Assembly (NCBI RefSeq): GCF_029338515.1
Contig: NZ_CP119988.1
Coordinates: 1,302,001 to 1,366,000, forward strand
From: Haloglomus litoreum
GTDB lineage: Archaea > Halobacteriota > Halobacteria > Halobacteriales > Haloarculaceae
DNA length: 64,000 nt
Reading direction: 5' to 3'
Position 1 is the stretch's first letter; every line of letters starts with the position of its first letter. A model generated the notes under the pieces. That model searched no databases, was not told where the DNA came from, and was given only the letters and a program-made list of their open reading frames with translations. The position numbers were made by a program, and so were the translations under genes. Below are positions 16,549 to 25,493 of this stretch, one piece after another.

Positions 16549-16681
16549 TCAACTGTCGGATTATACTGCGCGGATGGCGTGCGAATCCCTCGCGGATACT
16601 GTGCAAATACTGTGCGCTATTCGCCGGCATGCGGTCGTACTGGACGCAGGATTTGTTACGATAGGCCTCTCTGAATATCGT

Positions 16682-17026
16682 ATGTCAGCGCAGAACTGTT
16701 CTATCCGTTCACTGATGTGTCTCGGAACACGTCGGCATGGAGTGACGCTGGACCCTGGGTGGGTGGCCGATGCCGGGCTCTCGGTGGGCGAGACCATCGG
16801 CATCGACCGTGGCGCCGGGAAGTACGCTGAGCGCGGGGCGACGCTTCATCTGGGCGACTACGACGCGGACACGGTCGACTACGAGCGGACACTGGGGGAG
16901 TGTGGGGACTCGGTCGCGGTGACGCTTCCACCTGGAATCCGCGAGTGGCTCGATGCCGAGCTACAGGAATCGCTGTATCTCATGCGGACGGGCGATGGCG
17001 AGGATGTGCTCGTCGAGGCGCCGTAG
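16682..17026 (+). CDS. AbrB-like (swapped-hairpin) transcription regulator candidate
   Basis: From ATG 16682 the product has 114 residues; ATG 16715 is an alternative start. Two segments, GVTLDPGWVADAGLSVGETI and VTLPPGIREWLDAEL, resemble the 'V.LPp.ir..lgl..GD.v' core of SpoVT/AbrB hairpins, so a tandem or degenerate AbrB fold is inferred. It is divergent from the large membrane operon and shares its intergenic region, which suggests that it controls that operon. Confidence 0.5.
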   Translation: MSAQNCSIRSLMCLGTRRHGVTLDPGWVADAGLSVGETIGIDRGAGKYAERGATLHLGDYDADTVDYERTLGECGDSVAVTLPPGIREWLDAELQESLYLMRTGDGEDVLVEAP

Positions 17027-17273
17027 CCTCGATCTCTTATGATGGTTCTGATGAACTTCCCCGTATGTCACACGAACCGCTTGCTGGCTATAGAGGATGG
17101 ATAGAGTACGTGGACTGCGTTCGGTTCAGTCCGATCTAAATGAGACTGTTGTTAGGCTTGGATACAGATTGTCCAATTACATCTTCAATTCTGATATTAT
17201 TTTAGTATTTGCATACAATCTAGTTTAGTATCGCTGCACACACTATATTTTGTTTGGAATTGTAGAATTATCT

Positions 17274-17612
17274 ATGAACAGCGACCCCCCAGAGCGTGAG
17301 CGGTGGGGGGAGATGCCCGAGGCGCTCCCGGACCCGTATCGGCGTCAGCTGCTCGTCGCGCTCCTCCAACACAACCCCCAGGAAGACGATGACCCTGACC
17401 CGCTCAACGTCGTTGCCGACCCCGACGAGGATAGGCAACTCCTCCAGACCGCGATGACGCATAAGCATCTACCAAAACCGGAGGAAATCGGCTTCATTGA
17501 GTGGGACCGCGATAAGAATCGAATCAGGATTGGCCCCCGCTGGGACGATATCGCGCCGCTCCTCCGCCTCATTCAGGACCACCAGAACGAACTCCCCGCG
17601 GGCTGGTTGTAG
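17274..17612 (+). CDS. DUF7344-type winged-helix protein
   Basis: ATG 17274 gives 112 residues. The order LPDPYRRQLLVALLQHNP, a (T)HKHLPKPEEIGFIEWD strand-helix, then RIGPRWDDIAPLLRLI and HQNELPAGW matches the haloarchaeal DUF7344 winged-helix family, which resembles ArsR/HTH regulators. It should bind DNA. It lies 250 bp downstream of the AbrB-like gene; both are typical regulators next to mobile modules. Confidence 0.75.
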   Translation: MNSDPPERERWGEMPEALPDPYRRQLLVALLQHNPQEDDDPDPLNVVADPDEDRQLLQTAMTHKHLPKPEEIGFIEWDRDKNRIRIGPRWDDIAPLLRLIQDHQNELPAGWL

Positions 17613-17694
17613 GCTGCTCTCGCTCCCTGCGATACAGCCAGTGTCTGTCCTTGGTAATTCCGCTCCATAGCTTTCGAACCGGTATCGTGCGAGA

Positions 17695-17758
17695 TACGCG
17701 CTGTAAACTCAGCACGGCAGCGAAATCCTATCCCCGATAGATTATTTCCAACAGTAGC
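17695..17758 (+). repeat. Dispersed ~60-bp repeat, copy R6 (diverged)
   Basis: TACGCGCTGTAAACTCAGCACGG-type start, AATCCTATCCCCGAT-type middle and ATTTCCAACAGTAGC-type end align with R1-R5 at lower identity. It lies in the 445-bp gene-free interval 17613-18057, which otherwise holds only AT-rich sequence and the NCS1 gene promoter. Confidence 0.55.
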
Positions 17759-18020
17759 ATTCGAAACGGTTCGACAACTACCCACAAAAGCAATTGTCGA
17801 ATTTCACCACTCCATAGACCCCATTAAAGTGTGAAGATAATCGAGCGCTTCTCAGAAATATCTCCTCTCTCCTCTGAGCTCGTGGGGCGGCTGAATACTG
17901 CTTCCATGAGCAGGCATCAGAGAACCATTCACCTGACTAGAACCATGGCCACCTATATATTGGATTAATATACGGATTAAGAACCTACATTCAATTTCAT
18001 AGATTGTGAAAGAATCTGAC

Positions 18021-18030
18021 TAGGTATAAG
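18021..18030 (+). promoter_or_regulatory. TATA box of the NCS1 permease gene
   Basis: TAGGTATAAG ends 28 bases before ATG 18058. With an archaeal start site about 25 bases beyond the box, the transcript would be nearly leaderless, as is usual in haloarchaea. A second TATATAT at 17954 is too far away to be the main box. Confidence 0.5.
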
Positions 18031-18057
18031 TACTCTGGCCATGCAGCAAAATTTGCA

Positions 18058-19407
18058 ATGCCAGACAATACCACACTCACCAAATCAGTAAAAGAATTTT
18101 TCGCGTACGATCCAGATAAAGATCAATGGTCGGATGAGCCGGTCCCAGAGGAGGAGCGAATGGGTGTTTGGGGTCCGACGTCAGTTTGGATAGGATTCGC
18201 GATCGCGTATATTGTGGCCTTCATCGGTGCACAAATATATTTCGGGCTAGGAATGCCGGATGCGATTTATGCCATCGTTTTAGGGAACCTCATCTTAGTG
18301 GTGTATTCGGGTGCGCTTGCCTACGCAGCTGCCGAAGGCGGATTGAACTTTCCACTGCAAGTCAAGGAGGCGTTCGGGAGTTTAGGCGCGCTAATTCCGA
18401 TCGCAATAATGGGGCTATTGGTGAACGGCTGGTACGCCTACCAAGCATGGCTCGCCGCAGACGTTATTCGAGCAGCGTGGAGCCCCCCTTGGTTGCTTTT
18501 GGCCGTGGGGATCACCGTCCTCTACGGGATTCCTTCAATTATTGGAATTGAGGCTCTGGAGGAGGTCGTCACTAAACTGGTAATTCCGCTAATGCTAATC
18601 GCAGGGATATACATGCTCGTGGTAAAAGTTCTCCCTGCAGGCGCGAGTATTCTCAATAAGCCGGCCCCGGGGGAGCAGATTCCATTTATGGTGGGTGTCG
18701 GGTTGGCCTGGGGTACATTTGCTGTTAGCGGAACTGCGACGGGTGATATTGTCCGGTTTGCATCAAGTACCAGAAATGCCATCATCGCCACAGTCGTCGC
18801 CTTCCTCATCTGTAACACCGGGATGATGGTTCTTGGGGCACTGGTGGCAGCGACATTGCCGGAGCTCAGTCTCTACTTCGGCATGATTGGTCTTCTAGCG
18901 TCTATCCCGCTTGTGATAGTTGCATTCGTCAGTTGCTTCTCAACCTGCGATGCCTGCCATTATGGCGCCACGATGAGCTACACAAATCTACACGAGAAGA
19001 TCACATGGCGAACAGCTGCAGTGGGCGCCATGTTAATCTCTGTAATTGCTGTCGTATCCGGTATAATTTCTAATCTGTTAGGCTATTTGATCCTAATCGG
19101 TATTGTTGTGCCTCCAATTGGGGCAATCATCCTCAGTGAATTTTTCATCGTTCGGAAGTACCAATCATTCGACATAGTGCGCAAAGAACGGCTCAATATT
19201 CCTGCAATTATTAGTCTGATTCTGGCGATTGGGCTGAACTATTACGTATATAATAATATTCCCGTAATTCCGACTGGGCTAGCAGGGCTACTCTTGGCGT
19301 TCATTCTCTACCCAGTCCTGGACTGGATGAGGGCGAGCATTTCAGGCGAGGATTCGGTACGACAACACCTCGAAGGCCAGGCTGACCCGATCCCAGACGA
19401 CGATTAA
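18058..19407 (+). CDS. NCS1-family permease (cytosine/purine/allantoin type)
   Basis: The 449-residue protein has about twelve hydrophobic segments and a charged N-terminus (FFAYDPDKDQWSDEPVPEEE). The NCS1 features are GVWGPTSVWIGFAIAYIVAF in TM1, an NGWYAYQAW segment in TM3 and GTFAVSGTATGDIVRFASST in TM6. Members import nucleobases, hydantoins or related amides with Na+ or H+. The amidase gene starts 29 bases downstream, so the pair probably takes up and hydrolyses one nitrogen compound; the substrate cannot be told from sequence. Codon use is more AT-rich than in the operon to the left, suggesting separate acquisition. Confidence 0.85.
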   Translation: MPDNTTLTKSVKEFFAYDPDKDQWSDEPVPEEERMGVWGPTSVWIGFAIAYIVAFIGAQIYFGLGMPDAIYAIVLGNLILVVYSGALAYAAAEGGLNFPLQVKEAFGSLGALIPIAIMGLLVNGWYAYQAWLAADVIRAAWSPPWLLLAVGITVLYGIPSIIGIEALEEVVTKLVIPLMLIAGIYMLVVKVLPAGASILNKPAPGEQIPFMVGVGLAWGTFAVSGTATGDIVRFASSTRNAIIATVVAFLICNTGMMVLGALVAATLPELSLYFGMIGLLASIPLVIVAFVSCFSTCDACHYGATMSYTNLHEKITWRTAAVGAMLISVIAVVSGIISNLLGYLILIGIVVPPIGAIILSEFFIVRKYQSFDIVRKERLNIPAIISLILAIGLNYYVYNNIPVIPTGLAGLLLAFILYPVLDWMRASISGEDSVRQHLEGQADPIPDDD

Positions 19408-19436
19408 TATTCAGACCACATCAATCCACATTAACA

Positions 19437-20897
19437 ATGAGCACGCACACACTGGAGGAGATTTGGCAGATGAGCGGCGTCGACCAGGTAAACGCAGTGA
19501 AAGACGGGGAAATCTCGCCACAAGATACCTTAGAAGCATCACTCCAGCGGATAGAGGAGCTCGACGATTCGTTGAATGCGTTCACTGTTGTCGACGAGGA
19601 GGGTGCAAAAACCGCAGCTCGTGACGCTGAAAAAGCCGTTCAGAACGGCGAGGAACTAGGGGCACTTCATGGAGTTCCGGTTGCCATTAAAGATCTCATT
19701 CCTGTGGAAGGAATGCGGACAACATTCGGGTCCGTTCTCTACGAAGACTTTGTCCCTGAACGAGATAGCATTACGGTGACGAGAATCCGTGATGAAGGGG
19801 GCATTATCCTCGGGAAGACCAATGTTCCTGAATTCGGTTTCCAAGGGATTACCGATAATGCCATCTTCGGGAAAACGTTCAATCCCTGGGATGAAAGTAA
19901 GACCCCCGGTGGTTCATCCGGTGGCTCCGGTGTCGCCCTGGCGACGGGGATGGTTCCGTTTGCCCTTGGCTCGGACGGTGGGGGTTCGGTCCGGATCCCA
20001 TCAAGTTTTTGTGGGCTTCACGGGATCAAAGCCTCGTTCGGGCGAGTCCCCCTCTACCCAGAGCACCGTGACCCTTCGCTCCCCGGGACGAACGCATGGG
20101 AGTCGGTGGAGCATATCGGGCCGATGGGGCGGACGGTCGAAGACACGGCACATCTTCTCTCCGTCATTGCAGGCCCGTATGAAATGGATCGCCATTCACT
20201 CCCTGATGATGGGACGGATTATGTTGGAGCTTCAACCGATCCCGATATTTCCGGCCTGGACATTGCTTATAGCCAGGATTGGGGATATGCAGCCGTCGAC
20301 CCTGTCGTGAGGGAGATGACTGAAAATGCAGCCCAGGTCTTCGAGGACGAACTCGATTGTACGGTGACAGCGGATGACCCAGGGTTTCCAGATCCCGAGG
20401 AGGCGTTCACGGCCACAGTCGCCAATAGCACCGATCTGAAAGAACTCAGGAAAGAACTCCACGATCACAAATCGGAAATGGAGCCTGTCCTGGTGGACGT
20501 TCTTGAAACGGAGTGGACCGCGATGGACTTCACTGAAGCATATAAAGTCCGTCAGCAGGTCAACATGAAAATGCGGGAATTCATGCAGGAATACGACTTA
20601 TTGCTTACTCCCACGCTTGCGGCACCCCCGTTCGATGCTGACCTACCGACACCGCCAGACCTCGAAGGACGGGATGTTGGGATATTCCATTGGTTACAGT
20701 TCACCTTCACAATCAATCTCACTGGCCAGCCTGCTGCTACAATCCCCGCAGGGTGGACAGACGATAATCTCCCAATTGGCCTTCAGATAGTCGGAGGACA
20801 TCTGGATGATGAAACAGTGATTGAGGCATCGGCTGCGTATCAGCAGGCCAATCCTTGGCAGGACAAATACTTCCCACCAGACCATCAGGATCACTAA
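19437..20897 (+). CDS. Amidase-signature family amidohydrolase
   Basis: The 486-residue protein shows the whole Ser-cisSer-Lys triad: VAIKD (Lys near residue 82), the PGGSSGGSG loop (cis-Ser near 158) and GGSVRIPSSFCG (nucleophile Ser near 182). Length and order fit bacterial-type amidases and GatA. With no GatB or GatC nearby and an NCS1 permease directly upstream, a catabolic amidase is more likely than a tRNA amidotransferase subunit. It acts in the cytoplasm on an imported amide; the substrate is unknown. Confidence 0.85.
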   Translation: MSTHTLEEIWQMSGVDQVNAVKDGEISPQDTLEASLQRIEELDDSLNAFTVVDEEGAKTAARDAEKAVQNGEELGALHGVPVAIKDLIPVEGMRTTFGSVLYEDFVPERDSITVTRIRDEGGIILGKTNVPEFGFQGITDNAIFGKTFNPWDESKTPGGSSGGSGVALATGMVPFALGSDGGGSVRIPSSFCGLHGIKASFGRVPLYPEHRDPSLPGTNAWESVEHIGPMGRTVEDTAHLLSVIAGPYEMDRHSLPDDGTDYVGASTDPDISGLDIAYSQDWGYAAVDPVVREMTENAAQVFEDELDCTVTADDPGFPDPEEAFTATVANSTDLKELRKELHDHKSEMEPVLVDVLETEWTAMDFTEAYKVRQQVNMKMREFMQEYDLLLTPTLAAPPFDADLPTPPDLEGRDVGIFHWLQFTFTINLTGQPAATIPAGWTDDNLPIGLQIVGGHLDDETVIEASAAYQQANPWQDKYFPPDHQDH

Positions 20898-20977
20898 ACG
20901 GAACCAAAATCGAAACTCCCGTCGATGTGAGCTTTCGGGGTTCTAATCAACGTTACAAGAGATCTGGCTTGCGGGAT

Positions 20978-21039
20978 TCGCGCCCTGTATGCAGCACGTG
21001 CTCGACAAACTATCAGCGGCGGAGGGTTTCAACAAGGCC
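20978..21039 (+). repeat. Dispersed ~60-bp repeat, copy R2
   Basis: Well-preserved copy (CGCGCCCTGTATGCAGCAC ... GAGGGTTTCAACAAGGCC). It overlaps the 3' end of the integrase gene, whose last residues (GLVETLRR) are encoded by the repeat end. R3, in the opposite orientation, lies just beyond the integrase start, so the integrase is bracketed by inverted copies. Confidence 0.75.
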
Positions 21040-21630
21040 GTTCCCCATCACCTCACCAATCCGTGTCTCGGTCGCCTCCATTAGATATGGCTCGATGGCC
21101 GAGTAATCACTCCACCCGCCGATGGACATCATGGTCCGTACATCTCGCCCCTTTTCGACGAGGTGGTAGGTCGCGAACGAGCGCCGGAGATCGTGACTGG
21201 TCACCGACCGCCAGCGCTCCTCGCCCAGCTGGTCGGCGATGGCGTCGGCCGCGGCGTCGACCCATCGGCGCACGGTCGGCGTCGAGCGCGGGACCCACGG
21301 GTCGGTTCGGTCGAGGTCACGTTCCCGTGTGTACTTGTTCAGATCCTCGGCCACCCGGTCGGGCATCCAGGCGTCACGCAGCTTCCGGTCGCCGCCCTCA
21401 GTGTTCTTGCCGCGGATCTCGAAGAGCCAGCATTCACCTTCCTCACTCCACCGGAGGTGCTTGTCGGCTGGATAGGGCACCTCGTGAGCCCGGAGGCCGC
21501 ACCGCCCCATCAGCTGGACCGCGACCTCACGCATCCAGTCCTCGCGACCAGCTTCCCGTTCGAGCCGGGAGAGTTCGTCCTGATCGAGCCAGCACTTCGT
21601 CACATCGCCGGAGTCGTCGACGCGAACCAT
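21013..21630 (-). CDS. Tyrosine recombinase/integrase, catalytic domain
   Basis: ATG 21630 (MVRVDDSG) gives 205 residues; the upstream extension to 21696 is not typical. The catalytic set is visible: GRCGLRAHE (Arg I), SHDLRRSFATY (H-x-x-R), GGWSD and a Tyr in AIEPYL. A haloarchaeal SAM-like N-terminal core-binding domain seems mostly absent, so this is either a short integrase or a truncated one. Its C-terminus is supplied by repeat R2. A decayed relative lies at 38455-38745 and gives the same segments in the same order. It probably mediated site-specific integration of part of this region. Confidence 0.8.
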   Translation of the reverse strand: MVRVDDSGDVTKCWLDQDELSRLEREAGREDWMREVAVQLMGRCGLRAHEVPYPADKHLRWSEEGECWLFEIRGKNTEGGDRKLRDAWMPDRVAEDLNKYTRERDLDRTDPWVPRSTPTVRRWVDAAADAIADQLGEERWRSVTSHDLRRSFATYHLVEKGRDVRTMMSIGGWSDYSAIEPYLMEATETRIGEVMGNGLVETLRR

Positions 21631-21803
21631 AAGCGGATTGTCCAGACTACTCCGGCACAAACACTGGGGTCGGTGTAGTGATCTGGGCCGATTCACCCCC
21701 GAATGGCCCCCTTCGTGAGCGGGTAGTTGAAGAACTCGTTCACTGGTGGGGTGTCCGACCTTCCTCGCAGTTTAGCGCTGATTGTGTCTCAATTCGGCTA
21801 GAA

Positions 21804-21865
21804 GGCTTTGTTAAAACCCTCAACTAATGATATATTGCAGCACCCCTGCTGGATACAGGGCCCGA
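21804..21865 (-). repeat. Dispersed ~60-bp repeat, copy R3
   Basis: In minus orientation: GGCTTTGTTAAAACCCTCAA at the left end and CTGGATACAGGGCCCGA at the right. It is inverted with respect to R2 across the integrase gene and in direct orientation with R4 across the 291-residue membrane protein gene. Confidence 0.7.
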
Positions 21866-21971
21866 ATTGCTCATGAAAACCCAAAAACCACAATACCCGC
21901 AGTCTCTGTCCAACACAGAACCATGAATTGAGTTTATCAGTGCGGAGAGACACCATCCTCAAACAATACCA

Positions 21972-22847
21972 ATGGCGTCTATGAGAAATAGATTCATTAC
22001 AGTAATCCTTTTCACACTCGTTGGTGCATTCATCCTCTGTCTGGGGTATATTGGGGCGAGCTGGGACGCACTTGCCCAATCCACTCGCATCTCCGTCGCA
22101 ACAGCCACACTCGGAGTTATTGGCACGTTATTTCTGGCAGTAGCCACGTTTTGGTCAGTTAGTCAGAATCGCCGGCTCATTGAGGAACGGATACGAGAAC
22201 GAGAGAAAGAAGTGGTCAGAGAAGAACTCAATGCGTTTATCGAACCATCGATAGCAATTGTACAGAGCAATATCAACGTAGTCCGAGAGGCCGAAGCGCG
22301 AGAATGGATCAACAAAACACCAAACAGAATATACGACATTCGTGGCCAGACAGCGATTCTAAAAACCGAGGTTCAGTTGGTTTTCCTTCCGGCAGACCCA
22401 TATCTTCGAGAGCGGATTCCTGCTGAGGATCCAGACGTCGTTGAAGCGATTGAGAAGCACAACCAGATGGTTCAACAGTTTACCCAGCTTCGACAGGATA
22501 TCATTCAGGAGATTGAGAAACCAGTGGAAGATTTCCTGCAAGAGAACGACTATGCTGACGAATTTGAGGAGGATGAACTGGATGTGTTGTTAGATGCGGT
22601 AGTCAAAGAAAACGAGGGGTATAGGGATCATGAGGAGTTCTGGGAATCTGAACAGGATGAATTGATAGCGTTGGCTTACGACGTGGCAGCCGAACCCCTA
22701 AACGAAATTGACCAGAATGTCGACGAGTACCTCTCACTTTGTGAATCCCTTCAACAGCACCTTCGATCCCGAAAAGCACAATTGAAGGAGGAATATGGCA
22801 TCATATCTGAATTTGACTCCGAAGAGGACATGATTACCGCCGTCTGA
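21972..22847 (+). CDS. Two-pass membrane protein with long coiled-coil cytoplasmic domain
   Basis: The 291-residue protein has membrane helices at about 8-28 and 43-60. A basic/acidic coiled coil (IEERIREREKEVVREELNAF) and a mostly helical, very acidic domain follow. No enzyme motif is seen and the family is not recognised. The architecture (two helices then coiled coil) parallels the N-terminal half of the membrane-Mrr protein 420 bp downstream on the same strand. It may be a sensor or partner for that nuclease; this is inference. Direct repeats R3 and R4 bracket the gene. Confidence 0.65.
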   Translation: MASMRNRFITVILFTLVGAFILCLGYIGASWDALAQSTRISVATATLGVIGTLFLAVATFWSVSQNRRLIEERIREREKEVVREELNAFIEPSIAIVQSNINVVREAEAREWINKTPNRIYDIRGQTAILKTEVQLVFLPADPYLRERIPAEDPDVVEAIEKHNQMVQQFTQLRQDIIQEIEKPVEDFLQENDYADEFEEDELDVLLDAVVKENEGYRDHEEFWESEQDELIALAYDVAAEPLNEIDQNVDEYLSLCESLQQHLRSRKAQLKEEYGIISEFDSEEDMITAV

Positions 22848-22854
22848 TTTTTCT

Positions 22855-22916
22855 GGCTCTGGTGAAGCGCTTAGTCGGTGATAGGTTAGGTCATCCGTGC
22901 TGAATACAGGGCGCGA
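22855..22916 (-). repeat. Dispersed ~60-bp repeat, copy R4
   Basis: GGCTCTGGTGAAGCGCTTAG at its left end and GTGCTGAATACAGGGCGCGA at its right. It starts eight bases after the coiled-coil gene and ends exactly where the MITE terminal repeat begins. Confidence 0.75.
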
Positions 22917-23055
22917 GCCTTGTTTAGACGCCCCTGAATAGGTAGGTCGGCAGTTCTGTCGGGCGGGCAGAATCTGTCGATGAATGCCTCTCGGTCTGAT
23001 TTCGGTGTACGGACAATGAGCGGAGCCGGCGATCTCCACCGCGTCTAAACAAGGC
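22917..23055. mobile_element. MITE with 15-bp terminal inverted repeats
   Basis: A 139-bp non-coding segment is bounded by GCCTTGTTTAGACGC (22917-22931) and its exact complement GCGTCTAAACAAGGC (23041-23055). No reading frame fits inside. Size and perfect inverted ends are those of a miniature inverted-repeat element mobilised by an IS transposase elsewhere. No clear target-site duplication was found, since R4 abuts the left end. Confidence 0.65.
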
Positions 23056-23267
23056 CGATGAATTCTATTTTTAGGGGCAATAGCAGAAGCACCTCGCGGC
23101 AATATCAACGAAGACGACTAGTACTCAACAGGGCGATCTCGAAAACTGCCCTGACGAGAGGCACAGGATAATCGAACGAGCGAACTAGTAGGCAGGTTTC
23201 CCTTACAAGTAACACTGCAAAGACTCTAGCGAAAACACTCATTAGATACTGACGAAATCATTGAATA

Positions 23268-25220
23268 GTGCTCGAGTCAGGCAGGACCAATTCGCTCCAA
23301 AAATACTTCGGCAGTAAAGAATCAAAGAGGTTTATTTACCTATCCATACTATTATATTTCTCATTCCTGACCGGTTACATTTCCATATCCAAATATTCTG
23401 GCGTTCTTCAAGGGTTGGATAGAAATGGGCAGGTTTTCCTCGGGATGGTTGAAATAGATTCATTAAATTATGTCTTGCTGAATGAAGTAATCTATTCCGC
23501 ACTTTGGGCTAGCGTAATTACTCTCTCAGTAGCCTACTACAGATTAGGGTGGGCCGATTCTGAGAATCACGGGAAAGTTGTGGGATCCGGATTGGCATTC
23601 GTAGCGGTGGGGGGTATTGTATATGCAGTACTTATGCTATTTCTGGGTCATCTTGTTTCCGCCACCCTTGGAGACGCGATACAAGCCGCTCTCGGTGCTG
23701 GGAGTACTACAAACATAATCACGGGCGCTATATTTGAATTGTTTATTGTCGGATTCGGTGCGTGCTTCCCCGCACTGGTAACAGGGAGGGCGGATGTTGT
23801 ATTTCCAAGTAAAACAACCAATCGGATAGAATCTATAACTACTCTGGCAGCCGGTGCAGAGCAGGAGATCAGGGAGGCAAGAGGTACACTTCAGGATCAG
23901 CATCATATATCTCTGTTTGAATCATTCTCTTCTGTGTATGGCAAATACGCTGAGGCAGAAGCAGAATACCAACCAATCGCTGAAGCGAACCTCTATGTTC
24001 CAGCTGTCGAAAGTCAACTCGGTGCTCTTGAGGCAAGTATTCATGAATTCGGGAAAGATACTCTCAATGAGATTCTCGAGAGGGCCGAAAACCGATTGAA
24101 AGCGGATGAGTATTTTATCGCCGACGAAGTGCTAGTTGCTGCTGAGCATATTGCGAGGAATCTGGACACTTATGACGAGCGGATTGAATTTCTCCGAGAA
24201 GAATTCGAAGAACAGCACAAATCGAGTACTAAAGAGACTGAAGACACTATTGAACAACAAATCTCCTTGGCTGAAGAAGCCACTGACGAAGCGCGATTTA
24301 ACGACGCAAATGATCATCTCAAGAGAGCGAGTCAAGCCCTCGAAAAGTTGGAATCTCTAACAAAAGACGACAACGAACATTTCAAGGATAGAATTACATC
24401 ACGGAGAAAGAACATTGAGGTTGAGAGAAAGCAACATCAAATCAGGGAGGCACGAACCCGGATTTCGATTAGATTCGACATCCCGCTTGATAAAGTTCGA
24501 ATCCATCAAGAAGGAGAGACAGTCAGGGCTTACGGAGATCTGTATGACCTGCTGAAGAAACTCAAACACCCTCCAGGAGGCGACCTGCCCTGGGAAGAAT
24601 TCGAAGCAGAGATCATTTCCCGACTACCATTTATATCACCTCAAGATATCAACCACTTTGATCAAATCGTCTCTACTGTTGCTACAATCGCGGATTTCAT
24701 ACAGGAGACAGACAACGCTCACCCTTCTGTCCATGTAGTTGAGTGGGAAGAAGCGATACAGACAGCTGTTGAGAATCAGAATTACGACATATTGAAGCCC
24801 GTAATCCGACAGGTAGAGAGACTAAATACTGGCCAAATCTGGGACCAATCACTACTTTATGATTTATCTTGGAGGGAATTGGAAAATATCGTGGGGGATT
24901 TGTATTCTGGACAAGGTTACGAAGTCACGGTTACTCAGGGAAGTGCAGATCTCGGTGTAGATGTTTGGGCACGTAAGCGTGACGACCGGCTTGCGATTCA
25001 AGTGAAGCAGGTACGGGGAAACAGCACCGTAGGTCGAGAAACTTTACAAAAGTTAGCGAGCACAATTGCGAAAGGGGATGCAGACAGGGCCGTAGTTGTC
25101 ACAACTGGCGAATTCGCCCGAACTGCAAAACAATATGCTGCGGATTTCGGACCCAATCTTGAATTAATCGATGGGGGCGAGTTAGCAGCCTTACTCAGCG
25201 AATCTGAAAGCCAGAGGTAG
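23268..25220 (+). CDS. Four-pass membrane protein fused to Mrr-type endonuclease
   Basis: GTG 23268 gives 650 residues. Four hydrophobic segments lie at about 22-42, 70-92, 105-130 and 148-172. A long helical/coiled-coil region (about 185-420) follows, and then an Mrr PD-(D/E)XK domain at about 530-645. The catalytic signature is DLGVDVWARKRDDRLAIQVK near 563-582, with VVVTTGEF near 612. Mrr nucleases restrict modified DNA. Here the nuclease would sit at the inner membrane surface at the end of a coiled-coil arm, which suits meeting incoming DNA or sensing membrane change; this is inference. It shares AT-rich composition with the flanking genes. Confidence 0.8.
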   Translation: MLESGRTNSLQKYFGSKESKRFIYLSILLYFSFLTGYISISKYSGVLQGLDRNGQVFLGMVEIDSLNYVLLNEVIYSALWASVITLSVAYYRLGWADSENHGKVVGSGLAFVAVGGIVYAVLMLFLGHLVSATLGDAIQAALGAGSTTNIITGAIFELFIVGFGACFPALVTGRADVVFPSKTTNRIESITTLAAGAEQEIREARGTLQDQHHISLFESFSSVYGKYAEAEAEYQPIAEANLYVPAVESQLGALEASIHEFGKDTLNEILERAENRLKADEYFIADEVLVAAEHIARNLDTYDERIEFLREEFEEQHKSSTKETEDTIEQQISLAEEATDEARFNDANDHLKRASQALEKLESLTKDDNEHFKDRITSRRKNIEVERKQHQIREARTRISIRFDIPLDKVRIHQEGETVRAYGDLYDLLKKLKHPPGGDLPWEEFEAEIISRLPFISPQDINHFDQIVSTVATIADFIQETDNAHPSVHVVEWEEAIQTAVENQNYDILKPVIRQVERLNTGQIWDQSLLYDLSWRELENIVGDLYSGQGYEVTVTQGSADLGVDVWARKRDDRLAIQVKQVRGNSTVGRETLQKLASTIAKGDADRAVVVTTGEFARTAKQYAADFGPNLELIDGGELAALLSESESQR

Positions 25221-25350
25221 ACGGCCTCGGCATCTCTTCATGATGTCCATTCTCTGCCGGGTCGTAATTCGAGAGCTCCGCTGCCACGAGAGAGACGCCC
25301 GCCACAACTGCGAAGATAGCTGTCAGAGGCCATCGAAGATGTCTATCCAT
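25195..25350 (-). CDS. Possible 51-residue single-pass membrane peptide
   Basis: ATG 25350 opens a frame (MDRHLRWPLTAIFAVVAGVS...) with a basic start, one hydrophobic helix and a polar tail. It overlaps the 3' end of the opposite-strand Mrr gene by 26 bases. It is the only coding candidate in the gene-free interval 25221-25650, and support is composition only. Confidence 0.25.
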   Translation of the reverse strand: MDRHLRWPLTAIFAVVAGVSLVAAELSNYDPAENGHHEEMPRPSTSGFQIR

Positions 25351-25493
25351 TTCATTTGAGATGATGACACCGGGATGTCTTATCTATCGATGGTGTTCAG
25401 TGCGTGAAGAAGATATCTTGTCCGGGCTTTCACCCATGCTGAGGCCAGTTCACTCCTGTGCCGGTAAAACGTACACTTATCTCTGCTGAACCT

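Noticed and set aside
16103-16681. N-terminal extension of the AbrB-like gene
   Set aside because: The first 193 codons run antisense through the operon's first two genes; the compact domain begins at 16682 or 16715.
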